From contig JAMXBD010000025.1 of assembly GCA_024138025.1 (NCBI GenBank), positions 2,671,501 through 2,735,500 on the forward strand: DNA of 64,000 nt. The letters run 5' to 3'. The first letter of the stretch is position 1; each line of letters opens with the position of its first letter. Below, in pieces: positions 1-11,016 of this stretch. The translations under genes were made by a program, and so were the position numbers. The notes beneath the pieces were generated by a model. It saw only the letters and a list, made by a program, of their open reading frames with translations, was not told the origin of the DNA and did not search any database. The DNA is from Combretum micranthum. Its lineage: Eukaryota > Streptophyta > Magnoliopsida > Myrtales > Combretaceae.

Positions 1-1151
1 TTGTCAGTACCAGCAATATACTTAAAAATTCTTTTGACAGCTTTTAAGTGAGTTTCAGTAGGACTACTTTGAAATCTTGCACAAATACACACAGAAAACA
101 ATATATGGTCTAGATGCAGTCAAATATAACAAAGAACCAATTAACTTCTATAAAGTTTTTCATTATTTTCTTACCTTTAGAATCAGCATCTAACCTTATA
201 GATGAACTCATTGGTGTAGCAGCTTCTTTTGATTCTCAAATCCAAACTTTTTCAGAATTTGTTTGGTATATTTTCTTGATGAATGAAGATTCCATCCTTT
301 GTTTGCTTGATTTGTAATCCCAAAAAGAAATTTAATTCTCCCATCATGGACATCTCAAATTCAGCCTGCATAAGCTTTGCAAATTCTTGACAATATTTTT
401 CATTAGTAGATCCAAAAATTATGTCATCAACATATATTTGCACTACAATTATATCATCATTGTAATATTTCAAAATAAAGTTGTGTCAATAGTACCTCTT
501 TGATATCCACTAGTTATGAGATATTCACTAAGTCTCTCATACCATGCTCTTGGTGCTTGTTTTAAGCCATATAAAGCTTTTCTTAATTTGAAAACATGAT
601 CAGGCTTAATTGCATCCTCAAATCCTGGTGGTTGTTCAACATACACTTCTTCTTTAATATAACCATTCAAAAATGCACTTTTTACATCCATTTGAAATAA
701 TTTGAAATTCTTATAGCATGCAAAAGCTAACAATAATCTTATAGCTTCCAATCTAGCAACTGGTGCATAAGTTTCATCATAGTCTATTCCTTCTTCTTGA
801 GAATATCCTTTAGCTACAAGTCTTGCTTTATTTCTAATAATTTTACCATTTTCATCCAGTTTATTTTTATATACCCATTTAGTTCCTATAATTGATTTAT
901 CTTCAGGTCTAGGGACTAAGCTCCAAACATTATTTCTTTGGAATTGATTTAATTCTCATGCATAGCATTTATCCAATTTTCATCATTCAATGCTTCATCT
1001 ATGTTACTTGGTTCTATTTCAGATATCAAAGCAAAATGATTTTCAAGCTCTTGTAATTTAGATCTGGTTCTAGTTCCACATTCAATATCCAATAATTAAA
1101 CTTGATGGATGTGAAGATTTATATTTCCAAACCTTTGAACTTTCAGGAGTA
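1..1151 (-). pseudogene. copia reverse transcriptase (RVT_2), frameshifted and incomplete
   Basis: Pieces in several minus frames give the copia RT in order. About 751-980 carries the [13 protein letters not shown] and [12 protein letters not shown] segments. 470-751 carries the [21 protein letters not shown] and [13 protein letters not shown] segments. 252-473 carries IYVDDIIFGSTN with the catalytic YVDD, and EFEMSMMGELNFFLGLQI. At 1-45 VKRIFKYIAGT is near the C-terminus. The frames at 470-473 differ by one base inside a T run, so the junction is a single-base frame change. The domain continues past the window edge. An active enzyme would copy the genomic RNA into cDNA. Confidence 0.92.
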
Positions 1152-2216
1152 TCAAAGTTTAACTTTTGCTTCCTCTGCCTTACCTTCTGCCTTAGCAGAT
1201 TCTTGTAGATTTGCAGAATCATGTATATCAGCTGTATCAACCTTCTTCTCACTCACATCATTAGATTTATTCTCAATGGTAAAAACATCATCATCATCAA
1301 AATCATCTTTTACATCAATAAATCTTACATTTATAGATTCTTCAACTATTTTTGTTGTTTTATTAAACACTCGATATGCTTTACTATGTTGTGAATATCC
1401 AAGAAAAATTGCTTCATCTGATCTTTCATCAAATTTTCCAAGATTATGTGCATTCTTTTTCACATAACATGTACAACCAAACACATGAAAATATGAAACA
1501 GATGGTTTTCTACCACGAAATAATTCATAAGATGTTTTTGTAGTATGAGGTCTAATGTACACTCTATTCATGATATAACATGCAGTTGCTACAGCTTCAG
1601 CCCAAAAATGTTTAGCTATATTACTTTCATTTAACATAGAGCGAGTCATTTCTTGAATTGTTCTATTCTTTCTTTCAACTACTCCATTTTGTTGAGGTGT
1701 ATAAGGAGCAGAAAAGTTATGTTGTATTCCATGTTCCTCACAAAATGATATAAATGATGCATTATCAAATTCTGTACCATGATCAGTTCTTAAAGAAATA
1801 ATGGAAAAACCTTTTTCATTTTGTATTTGTTTAGCAAATCTTTGAAAAATCTCAAAAGTTTCTGATTTATGCTTTAAAAAGAATACCCATGTATATCTTG
1901 AAAAATCATCCACTATTACAAGACCATATTTGCTTCCTCCTAGACTTAAGATTCTAGTGGGTCCAAATAAGTCAAGATGTAAAAGTTCAAGTGGTCTTTT
2001 AGTTGTCATCAAATTAATACTTTTGTGTGAAATTGAAACCATTTTGTTCTTTAAACAAGTTGAACATTTAACATCATGCTTTATATTGATTTTTGGTAAG
2101 CCAACAATAATATTCTTTTTAGATAATTTTTCCAAATGATTGAAATTCACATGTCCTAGTTTTTTGTGCCATACATAAATGCTATCATTCATAGTAAAAA
2201 AACATTCAACATTCAT
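1152..2216 (-). pseudogene. copia GAG-pre-integrase and integrase core
   Basis: This is the longest open stretch of the element, 354 codons. Near the N-terminus are WHKKLGHVNF and CSTCLKNK, the H-H-C-C zinc-binding pre-integrase module. The DDE core follows: HLDLFGP with VDDFSRYTWVF, then RTDHGTEFDN, then NGVVERKNRTIQEM carrying the catalytic glutamate. After this come the copia-specific HVFGCTCYV and FLGYSQHSKAYRVFN segments and an acidic tail. The enzyme would insert the cDNA into chromosomes. This domain looks intact, but the frame stops at 1152 instead of running into reverse transcriptase, which resumes in other frames. Confidence 0.95.
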
Positions 2217-2230
2217 ATCAGATGGAGTAA

Positions 2231-2617
2231 TTAAATATACATTCCTTTTTCTATATCCTTCAAATATTTTAATTCCTTCAGAATTATATGCAAAACATTT
2301 TTTTTCTCAAAATTCATTTGATAACCTTTATCACATAATTGGCTTATACTTAAGAGATTGTGTTTTAAACCTTTGACTAAAGAAACATTTTCAATTATAT
2401 ATGGGGGAAAACCAATTGTACCTGTTCCAATGATTTTACCACGGCTATCATCACCAAATCTTACATACCCTTTTTCTTTCCAAACTATGCTAGTGAACAA
2501 GGAAGGATCTCCTGTCATATGGCCTGAACATCCACTGTCCAAGTACCATGTTCCTTTTATTTTTGCTCCTTGTTCCTGCAAAATAAGGTGATTAAACCTT
2601 CTTAGGAACCCAAACAA
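2231..2617 (-). pseudogene. copia aspartic protease region
   Basis: The frame contains GTWYLDSGCSGHMTGD, the D-S-G catalytic triad of copia proteases in its usual W-x-x-D-S-G-x-S-x-H-M-T context, then a glycine-rich stretch and HNLLSISQLCDKGY, the normal end of the domain. In a live element it cleaves the Gag-Pol polyprotein. It lies directly before the GAG-pre-integrase/integrase frame (1152-2216) with a frame change at about 2216-2231. Confidence 0.9.
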
Positions 2618-3292
2618 ACTTGGGTCCTTGAAATCAAGCTCGTTTTATCTTGCTTCTTAACTTGATATGAACTGAGCTTGTTTCTTTTGTAGAAACAATA
2701 TTTTTCAATATGACCTACCTTATTACAAAATGAGCATGCATATGGTTGTTGATAATACCTTTGATTTCCTTTCTATAGTTGTAATGTGTTGGATAATCAT
2801 TATAAGCATACCTGTACCTTCTGATATTCCTTCTGCTAGGATAACTAGGTTGAACATACCTTCTGATGTTCCTTCTGCTTTCACTGTTCGTGTTTTTCAT
2901 GTTATGAACAGAACCTTTCTTGTTTGCTGATTTATCTTCTTTTAAAAACCGTCTTTTTCACATAGTTTGAAGAATTTCCAGTTCATATCCTAACCCATGT
3001 TTGATAAAAGATGGTCTTTGACTTCCAATTAACATGTTTAGTTTCTTATCACTTTCATTAAATTTGTTGAACGTGTTCTTTATCGATTGAGATAGATCTT
3101 CAACTCTTCCTTTCAATTCCTTAATTTCGGTTTTCAAAACTTCATTTTCTTTCTTGACACATCAGTTTTGACAAACATTTTCTCATGTCATTTTTCAAAA
3201 TATCATTTTCATCAATAAGAAGTTTATTTGTTTGACGCAAAACATCCTTTTCGTTTTAAGAGATTTATTTTCTATTTCTAATTTCGTAATTT

Positions 3293-3718
3293 TTACATCT
3301 GCCTTTTTAATGCTTTAAGTAACTTTTTCATTTCAGAATAAATATCATTTTCATTTATATCTTCATCGGAATCAGAATGTACCTCAGATGCAGCCATTAA
3401 GCACAAATTTGCTTCTTCTTCATTGTCACTTGTATCTTCTGATTCACCTTCTGATTCATCAAGATCACTCCATGTCGCCATCATAGCACGGCTTTTCTTC
3501 TTGAATTTCTTCATTTTCTTTTTCAATACAGGACACTCGTACTTGATGTGACCAGGTTGTTTACATTCGTAACATGAGTTCCTTCTTTTCTTTCTTTTCT
3601 TCCTTTTCTTTGTAATTCTTCCTGCACTTGATTTGTTAGTTTTATTGAAATTATTATATTTCTTACCTTTAAAAAACTTGCTCAATCGTCTTGCTAGCAT
3701 GCCAATATTCTCTTCCAT
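3293..3718 (-). pseudogene. copia gag, C-terminal part with CCHC zinc knuckle
   Basis: This frame holds a lysine-rich stretch and then CYECKQPGHIKYECP, a perfect C-x2-C-x4-H-x4-C zinc knuckle, the RNA-binding motif of retroelement nucleocapsids. An acidic segment rich in D, E and S follows, as is usual between knuckle and protease in SIRE-like copia elements. It is out of frame with the N-terminal gag part. The spacer from 3293 down to about 2620 has only short frames and appears to be the rest of the gag-pol linker. Confidence 0.9.
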
Positions 3719-3865
3719 GTTGTCATCATCAGAATCAGTTTCATCATTTGATTTTTCTTGCTTTGAAAGCTATTGCTCTTGAGCTTCCTTCTGCTTCTTC
3801 AGTTGTGTTAATGTGTGACTCATAAGCTAATAGTTTCTCCCTTAGTTGACTAAGAGTTAGCTTGT

Positions 3866-4414
3866 TCAGGTCTTGGCTTCTTCAATTGCTGTCTTTTTAG
3901 CATCCCATGATTTTGGCAATATTCTGAGTATCTTCCTGACTAAATCAGAATCATCCATTTTCTTTCCAAGAGAAGTCAGTTCATTAGTTATAGCAGTAAA
4001 ACGATTAAAGGCTTCTCTTATTTTCTCTTCAGGTTTGATCTTAAACAACTCATATTGTTGCAGCAAAGAATTAATCTTTGTTTCCTTAATAGTATTAGTT
4101 CCTTCATAAGTGTTGGATAGTGTATCCCAAATTTCTTTTGCAGTTTCACAAGAAGAAATTAAATAGAATTCAGAAGGAGCTATAGTAGTGAGTAAGAGAT
4201 TCTTAGCCTTATTGTTTTTCTCAATGTGCTTCAATTGTTCATCAGTAAAACTGCCATCATCATTCATCACTACTTGTGTGTCTCCAAAAGAAATCACCTG
4301 CCAAGATGCATAGTCATTAGCTTTTACATAAGTAGACATGCGCATTTTCCAATACAGATAGTTTGTTCCATCAAAGTATGGAGCTCGGTTAATAGCAATG
4401 TTGTTATCAGCCAT
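3866..4414 (-). pseudogene. copia gag, N-terminal part (UBN2-type)
   Basis: An ATG at 4414, 36 bases inside the primer-binding site, opens 182 codons starting MADNNIAINRAPYFDG and continuing NYLYWKMRM. The Y-F-D-G-x-N-Y-x-x-W-K pattern and the later W-D-x-L-x-x-x-Y-E-G-T segment are the hallmarks of copia gag (UBN2/Retrotran_gag). In an active element this is the nucleocapsid precursor that packages RNA in cytoplasmic virus-like particles. The frame closes at 3866, and gag sequence continues in another frame from 3718, so there is a frame break at about 3720-3866. Confidence 0.9.
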
Positions 4415-4449
4415 TTGTAAAGATTATTCAAGTAAAATGTATGAACTCT

Positions 4450-4461
4450 GCTCTGATACCA
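4450..4461 (-). other. Primer-binding site (initiator tRNA-Met type)
   Basis: The minus strand reads TGGTATCAGAGC two bases downstream of the LTR end. This is the standard plant copia primer-binding site, complementary to the 3' end of initiator methionine tRNA. It fixes the LTR/internal junction and the direction of the element. Confidence 0.93.
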
Positions 4462-4463
4462 AT

Positions 4464-5916
4464 TGTTGGTCCCAAAAAGATAACCAAGAGGGGGGGTGAA
4501 TTGGTTATAAAACTTATTTTTCAAGATTAAAAAAATTACACTACTTGGTTATAATGGATTTAAAACTTACTTGAAACAATAATCTAAACAAATTAAAGCT
4601 TTATGAAAATTCGGATAAAATTAAGACAACTCTTTCAAACTTGTAAACCTTCTGCCTAACTCTCTGAGTAAGAAAAATGTTAACAATTTACTCTCTGATT
4701 AACCTTCTGAGCAATCAAACATAAATAAATAATACTCAAAATAAAAGAGATAAGGAGAAGAGATTGCAAATCGATGTATAGAGGTTCCGCCTTGTGCGTC
4801 AATCCTCTCTTCCAGCTCCTAGCCAGGGTCCCGGTACTCCTCACCGGTGTGTTCCACTATCCAATCAAAATCAATGAAGTTACAAGAGTATTTGCCAATC
4901 CTTTGGCTACAATTCACTTAGCTTGATTCTCACACTCAATCAATCAACTAAGCCTACTTGTAACTCTCAACTTACAAAGAGTAAAAACAAATCAAGAGGA
5001 ATAAAAAATTTTGAGTTTCCTCAATTTTTCGCACAGTGAACAGTATATATTTTGTACACTTTGATCTTTCTGAGTTATTTTTGTTTGTTTCTGCGTGAGA
5101 GTTGTTCTCAAGTAAATTATTCTATATCTGCGTCGTTCCTTCTGCTATATTATTTCAGATTGGTTCAACGGATGGAAGAAGAATTGGATCACTTCGTCCA
5201 AATTTCATGCGCGTAGAAGTCGTTCTTTCTTCCGCAATATCTGCTTCGATCTATCCTTTATTTGACTCAATTTGAATTCGAATATTTGAATTCATCTTCA
5301 TAATCTAGTTTCTGATAATGTCTTGCAACTGATAAGCTTATCTTCAACTTAAAAATCGGATTCAATCTTCTGTGTTGATCCACTGCATACAATTTCACTG
5401 TTCATGCTTATCCTACATTTCACGTGATCTGTTTTGGACATAAACCATGATTTTTCTATCCTTGTAAACTTCAAACAAACTTTCTCCTAAAATATAGTTT
5501 TCTTTAAAAAAAAAAAATAATCAGTTTAAGTTTGTTGAAATGAACATGATCTTCTTGCAATAAAATATTTTTCGTGTTCCTTGTATCAAACTAAAATAAA
5601 CCCTGTGGATTTATCCAACTTTGTGGAACACATTGTAATATAAGATCCAATTTATACTTAACATTTGGAGCTAGGTCTTCAAAAACTGAATCATGTTAAA
5701 AATACTTGCTTTTGTGTTATTCATGTTCCTTCTGAGTTTCCTTCTGAGTAGGAAAGTCAATACTGCATACCTTATATGTACCTTCTGATTTATGAATTTA
5801 CTTAAAAAAAATTTCTCTATTACTAAAAACCATTACTGCACATATCAACAAATTATATTAGTAACATGTAACTCCTTTTTGTTATCATCAAAATCATCTC
5901 TTGAGAGAAATCAACA
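4464..5916 (-). repeat. 5' LTR of the copia element
   Basis: On the plus strand the LTR begins TGTTGGTCCC at 4464, two bases after the primer-binding site, and ends TCAACA at 5916. On the element strand it therefore starts TGTTGA and ends CCAACA, the usual TG...CA form with short inverted ends. Its length is 1453 bp. A C-rich stretch lies just before the 3' end of the LTR (4490-4497 on the plus strand, a G run), as in many SIRE-like LTRs. It holds six copies of CCTTCTG (CAGAAGG on the element strand) at about 4648, 4703, 5138, 5728, 5739 and 5781. The partner LTR lies outside the window, so the right boundary rests on terminal sequence alone. Confidence 0.8.
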
Positions 5917-6045
5917 ATTTTAAACTTAAAGTTGGAAACTATTAAATAATATATTCAGTGAATTTAGTACTTTTTGTTACTCATATTCTGAAGCCAAGTA
6001 TTGTGTTATATAATCACATGTATAGGTGATAGGGTAGAGGTGGAA

Positions 6046-7410
6046 ATGTTCAAGGCTAAACCTGTGCTCTTTGCTCATGGGAATATAGTATAAAGGAATG
6101 ATGGAGTGAGTTATGATCGGCAGCCGGTGACAATAGTCAGTGTTTCAAGGGATTCAAATTATGAGCAACTCCTAGTCGGTATATGCAACCATCTCAAAAT
6201 AAATATAACAACGCACCGGGTTGAGTTGCTCCTTAAATTTGTTACTGGAGATTGAAATGTGTATTATAATGTGAAGCCTATAGATGATGATGATGATGAT
6301 GATGTTGTGTAGGAGTTAGTAAACATGTAGGGTTTTATGGCAATGTGTGTGTAGGCATATGAAAAGGAGTTGTCTATTACGATTGAGGGTGATTTCGGTT
6401 GGGAGATTAAGTATGGTAGCATTGCTGAAAGCTAGGTGGTCGAATATCAAGCTATTCCCATGATCTAAGAAGCAAGTGATGGCCAACCTCAAATGTTTAA
6501 CTCTAAACCTAGTTGTCCCAGTAGGTATAACAACATAAATACTAACATGGGTAATGAGACGACATTTGATGATTCATGTGATGAGTCTGATAATGATGGG
6601 AGTGATGGTGGTATAGTTTGCCTCTAGTTACTTCTCGAGATTCATGGGTCGCAAAAAAGGAATGATCGGTATTTTTTTTTTTTTTTGCTCCAACAACCGT
6701 GGATACAATTGAGAACTTAGAACCTATGTCATTTTTTATAAAAGGCATAGGTAGTGAATATGCAACATTTGAGAATGACCAAGAAATGAGTGTCGATGAT
6801 GAATTCAACATAGGAATGTGGCTTGATAGTAAAGATCACCTCATGTGAGCAGTTAAGATGTCATACATAATAAAAGCAAACCATTACAACTTTCACATAG
6901 TGAACTTAGATCTAAAGTTATGGGAAATGAAATGTACCAATGATAATAATAGGGGTTGTAAGTGAAGACTTAGATCGTGCTATAAAGAACATGATGGATG
7001 CTTTTGGATTACAAAGTTTGTAGGACCACACACATGTTTAGATGAAATAATGAGACAAGATCACTCTCAGCTGAACTCAACTAGCATATTCAGGTGTATT
7101 ATTATGCAAGTCAAAAACTCACTTGATGTAATAACGAAGGATCTCCAAATAGTCATCTTCAAGAAGTTTGGCTACACTATTTACCTAAAGAAGATTTGGG
7201 AGGCAAAGCGAATGGCCATTGAACAAGTTCACGAAAATGGGTGGAATCATATGTAAAGCTCCATACATACCAAATGCCATACAAGAGGTCAATTTGGGCA
7301 TAGAGTTTAAGTGAAGAACTGTAGAATCAGACATTACAAGTTGAGTGTTCCTTGATAAACTTTTTTAGCATCCGAACCTTACATTGAAGTGTTTCTACAT
7401 TGCAAGTGTT
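6046..7410 (+). pseudogene. Mutator-like (MULE) transposase relic, N-terminal and DNA-binding part
   Basis: No frame stays open long, but translated pieces line up with plant MuDR-type transposases. There is an N-terminal acidic region with a run of seven Asp codons (about 6284-6304). The diagnostic block at about 6964-7038 reads RLRSCYKEHDGCFWITKF followed by VGPHTC. Then KKFGYTIYLKKIWEAKRMAI and EQVHENGW (7150-7250) correspond to the conserved FGYxISYxKAWxAKxKA segment. A weak FLASEPYIEVFLHCK at about 7365-7405 resembles the start of the catalytic core. Stops and frame changes are frequent, so this is an old dead copy. The DDE core and terminal inverted repeats were not found. The copia element adjoins its left side. 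Confidence 0.75.
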
Positions 7411-8330
7411 TTTACATCACATGCACACATGATTTAAAAATCTTACCAACTTATTGCCAAGTAAGTAACGATGTTTTGTGCCTCTCATATACTTCCACGT
7501 TGTTTAGTACTACTATCTCGATCGTGTGCTTCAACAATTTAGCATGTTATAGGGTCTACCTTCTTTACATTAGTTTTGAGATGTATGACTTGTGAGAACA
7601 TATGAATTGGAATTGCAACCAAGCATGCAAAGTGGAATGCATGATATTTCGGTTAGTAACTCCTAACTATTTACTATGGTATTAGGGGATTACACAACGA
7701 TATGCTAGCCACATTGGTGCCATGCTTAACTTAGGTTAAATCCAATGTCTAACTATTAAACTTTTTTCTACTATTTGCACATTACATTCTAATCTTGGTG
7801 TTTATGGTACATTGCAAGTCGACTTCATTGACCAGTTGCCCTATATGTCATGTGTTGATATATTATACAAGGCACTGACAAGTTACAAGGGTGGTGCAGC
7901 AAACATAAAGAGGTTGATGTGACCTACAAAGACAAAGACAAGGTAAGGGCTAAGGCAAGGGTAAGGACGTGGGCATGCAACATGAGACATGAAGGACGAA
8001 CCATCACCCACACTGGTTAAAACTAATGAACCAAGTCCTTCATCAACATGTTCGACTCCTCTAGATGATATGGGTGGCAGTCTTACCCAAGTAGAGCCAG
8101 ACTTTATTTCAATGCATCAAAGCCCTTACTATAGCCCATCGAGTGCAGATTGGGATGGCACACATATTACTCATTTGGATACAATCTCAATGATGCATTT
8201 TCAACCCAATTGAATCCACAGCCAATTTATAATTAAGATTGTAGACATTCACCAAGGAGGGGGAGAAGAAGGGGAGGCCATAGCTCCTTATTTTTTATTT
8301 CTTTATCCTTTTATTAATTTTTGTACTTTC
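7411..8330 (+). other. Decayed DNA, possibly the rest of the MULE relic
   Basis: Only short frames occur. The frame at 7989-8213 encodes a Ser/Pro-rich segment with PSPTLVKTNEPSPSSTC and MHQSPYYSPSSADWDG, followed about 35 bases later by an Arg-rich RHSPRRGRRRGGH in a nearby frame. Such Pro/Ser and Arg-rich tails occur at the C-termini of plant MULE and plant-mobile-domain proteins. With no conserved catalytic motif, the assignment is weak. Confidence 0.3.
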
Positions 8331-10540
8331 CAACCTTGAATGATAGTAGTTAAACATTTATTATCCTATTTCTTTAAATTTACTTGTTCAAATTGTTGAA
8401 AATCTAATTGAATGAAGCCAAGTTATTTCATATTTAGTGGAGACTAGGTGGACTAGCTAAAAATTGGTGCCTAGAGTAGTCGTTGAGATTGCACCTTTCC
8501 CTTTTTTTTTTCCTATTTCTTTTCCTTTTTTTTCAATTTTTATTTTTTTTTATCTATTTTCCTATTATTAAGGCATTAAAAATAATTTTTCATATTGTTC
8601 TTTTTTTTTTTCCATAGAAACCTATTGTGAAGGAGGTGAAGTTGAGTGTCAATAGCAATGGTTGTTAAATTTACAAGGCTTAACTATGATATACAATTCA
8701 AGAGATGTAAAAAATGTTGCAATCAATGCGTTTTTTTAAGGGCTAACACAATAGGTTTAAGTGCAATTGGTTTTCATCTACCAACCCAAAAAGTTATTGC
8801 CTCCTTTAGAAAGTTCATTGTCTTAGTCAAATGTGTAAGTAGTGATGGGTTTATATGTATAAAGGAAGGGTTCTTAAGAATGAGATGTAAAATAATTATG
8901 AAACTTAATGAAATTTCAAGAAGAAACTACTCAATTTATATCATGATGGGTGTTAAGGAACATTTTAAGGTTAATGACACTAATATAAGATATCAAATGG
9001 CATTTTTTATTAGAGAACTATAGAGAAAAATGTAAAGGTAGCTTACAATAGAACCTGAAGTGTGTCTAAGAAATAAATATGAAAAATGTTGTTATGACTT
9101 GGTTATTATAATCAATCTTGATACCTAAGTTTTAAGGTAACTTAAACTGACATTACTATGAATTTATGTGATTTCCTAAATCTAATAGGAAAGAGGTAAT
9201 CATGATAATGGTAAATTATTTCACTAAGTATGTTCATTGTGGCTATGGCTCATCAAATAATTGTACTTTTTTTTTACAATTTTTGTAGTAATGGCTTGCC
9301 CTATCTTTGTTGGTGGATTATGAAGGAAGCTCTTGAAACTATGAGTGGATTGAACCAATCTATTGTTTAACCATTCACTAAGTGGAGTGAGTATCTTACT
9401 TTAGCAAAATAATGGTATAATATGAAATTCCACATCACTCTAAAAAAAAACTGTTATAAGTTATATGGCTCTTTTCTTCCCGTACACTAATCCAATGCCC
9501 CATGATAATGCTTTTGTAGGCTTACTTCTCACGATTGGGAGAGAAATTATTAAGCTTGTATGCTTTCACCTCGGTGGAGCATGGAAAAGAATGAATTCAC
9601 ATATCAATAAGTTTAGATTTGAGAGACTATATCAAATAAGGGACCTTGATTATGTCAACTACAATCTCACAAGCAATGTCACAACAATAACCATAAACTA
9701 GCAACACCTACTTTACACGACACAAATGACATAGATGTTTAAACTAAATTGCTTGAATCGGACGTACCCGCCCATGCTTCTATCTACTTCGCTTCTCATG
9801 TCTCACAATTAAGAAGATTTATCAACAAAAATCTACCTCGACTTTGTTGCCTTATCTATTGTAGTATTGTCCACTTGGCATGATGCATTCCATAATTTTA
9901 TCCTTGGCGTCAATTATTCTTCTAGAAGCCTTTCATCCTAAGAGTGCTTTCTACCAATCACTCTTGACTTTAGAGCTTTGAAGAATTTCAAACCATTACA
10001 ATAAAAAGCTATTCAATAATTAAGTTCCACCACCTTATATTTATGAGATAGCAATCTCCCCAACCTTTGGAACCCTTGGCCATCATTAAACAAAAGCTAA
10101 TAAAAAGTGGGTGCTTGTCGGATAATGTGGCCTTCGTACATGGGAAGGATGTTCCTTAACAAATGCGTCTCTCTTTTTTTTTTTTTTTTTTGAACTTAAC
10201 AAATTTCACACGGGAGGAATTAAATCATAATTTGGTCCTTAGGTTCCACACTCATCCTTGCATTGTTTTCCCATGCTTAGATCCAATGCATTCCAAATAT
10301 TAGAGGGTTAACTAATTTAAGTCTATTTTTAGTAAAATCATTTTCCTTGTTTTCTCTAAGTATTTCCCGTTGTTAACAGTCACCATTAGTATTGGACCAA
10401 TACCATCGTTTTTCACCACCGCTCGCTGTAATATCTATAACTCTTTAAAATTACTATAGCAATATTTTACTATAGGAAAATCTTGATTATATAACAAATA
10501 TAGAAAGAGTGTCAAACTTTTTTCAGGAAACAGATGCACC
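8331..10540. other. Intergenic DNA without recognised genes
   Basis: AT-rich sequence with long T runs (about 8500-8620 and 10170-10191). Two frames, 8646-9023 (125 codons, plus) and 9465-9701 (78 codons, plus), show no motif I recognise; they may be fragments of the same decayed transposon or chance. No promoter, RNA gene or repeat was identified. Confidence 0.5.
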
Positions 10541-11016
10541 CGGTTTCAAAATAAACAGCAAAATTCACATCATCCAAAAGAGAGACTTCTTTCCAGTGCT
10601 TCTAAACACGAACACAGCAGGATAAAACAACTTGAAAGCACGAGCAGAAGCAAAATATTTCCCCTTATCAATTAGCCAAATTACATAATACAGTGGCAAC
10701 AATATGAAATTGAGAAATGGCCCAACACACCAGCCCCCTCACAGCCCACAAAACTTTTCATCTATTACATGATCTATGAGATGCAATAGACCACAAAACT
10801 AGACTTACAAAGGCCATAGGTAAGAAACCTTGAGGTTAACATAAGAGCTAACCCTCAAATTGAAGGCCCTGACAAACTTCAACCTTTTGTGGTCAAGTAG
10901 AAAGACAACATTGCCAATTGATTCCAAAGCAGTTGAAGATCCAATTGTACTGGCTTTTGTACCAAGTCAGAAGAGCAGGAAAACTTCCAATTATGTCGCC
11001 ATACTCACATATGTAC
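10541..11016 (-). other. Probable RECA 3' untranslated region and downstream flank
   Basis: This is non-coding sequence directly after the RECA stop at 11017-11019. It is less AT-rich than the flanking intergenic DNA and has no transposon signature. Mature 3' UTRs of this family are of this order of length; the polyadenylation site cannot be placed from sequence alone. Confidence 0.4.

Larger units (their letters stand above)
1..5916 (-). mobile_element. Ty1/copia LTR retrotransposon, 5' part, degenerate, cut by the window edge
   Basis: Read on the minus strand from the right, the order is LTR, primer-binding site, gag with a zinc knuckle, protease, GAG-pre-integrase and integrase, then reverse transcriptase. 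Integrase before reverse transcriptase defines Ty1/copia. The left edge still lies in the reverse transcriptase C-terminal region, so RNase H and the 3' LTR lie outside. Every domain is recognisable, but the polyprotein is split over at least six frames, so the copy cannot code for an intact polyprotein as read. The LTR length and its ends (TGTTGATTTC to GGGACCAACA on the element strand) resemble the SIRE/Maximus type; that lineage name is inference. Bases 5917 onward belong to unrelated MULE-like DNA, which may be the insertion site. Confidence 0.95.

Noticed and set aside
1102..1467. 121-codon plus-strand frame and other plus frames over 1-4500
   Set aside because: They are antisense shadows of the minus-strand copia polyprotein.
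8646..9023. 125-codon plus-strand frame with several Cys residues
   Set aside because: No spacing matches a known zinc finger and there is no promoter, homology or intron signal; kept only as a note in the intergenic entry.
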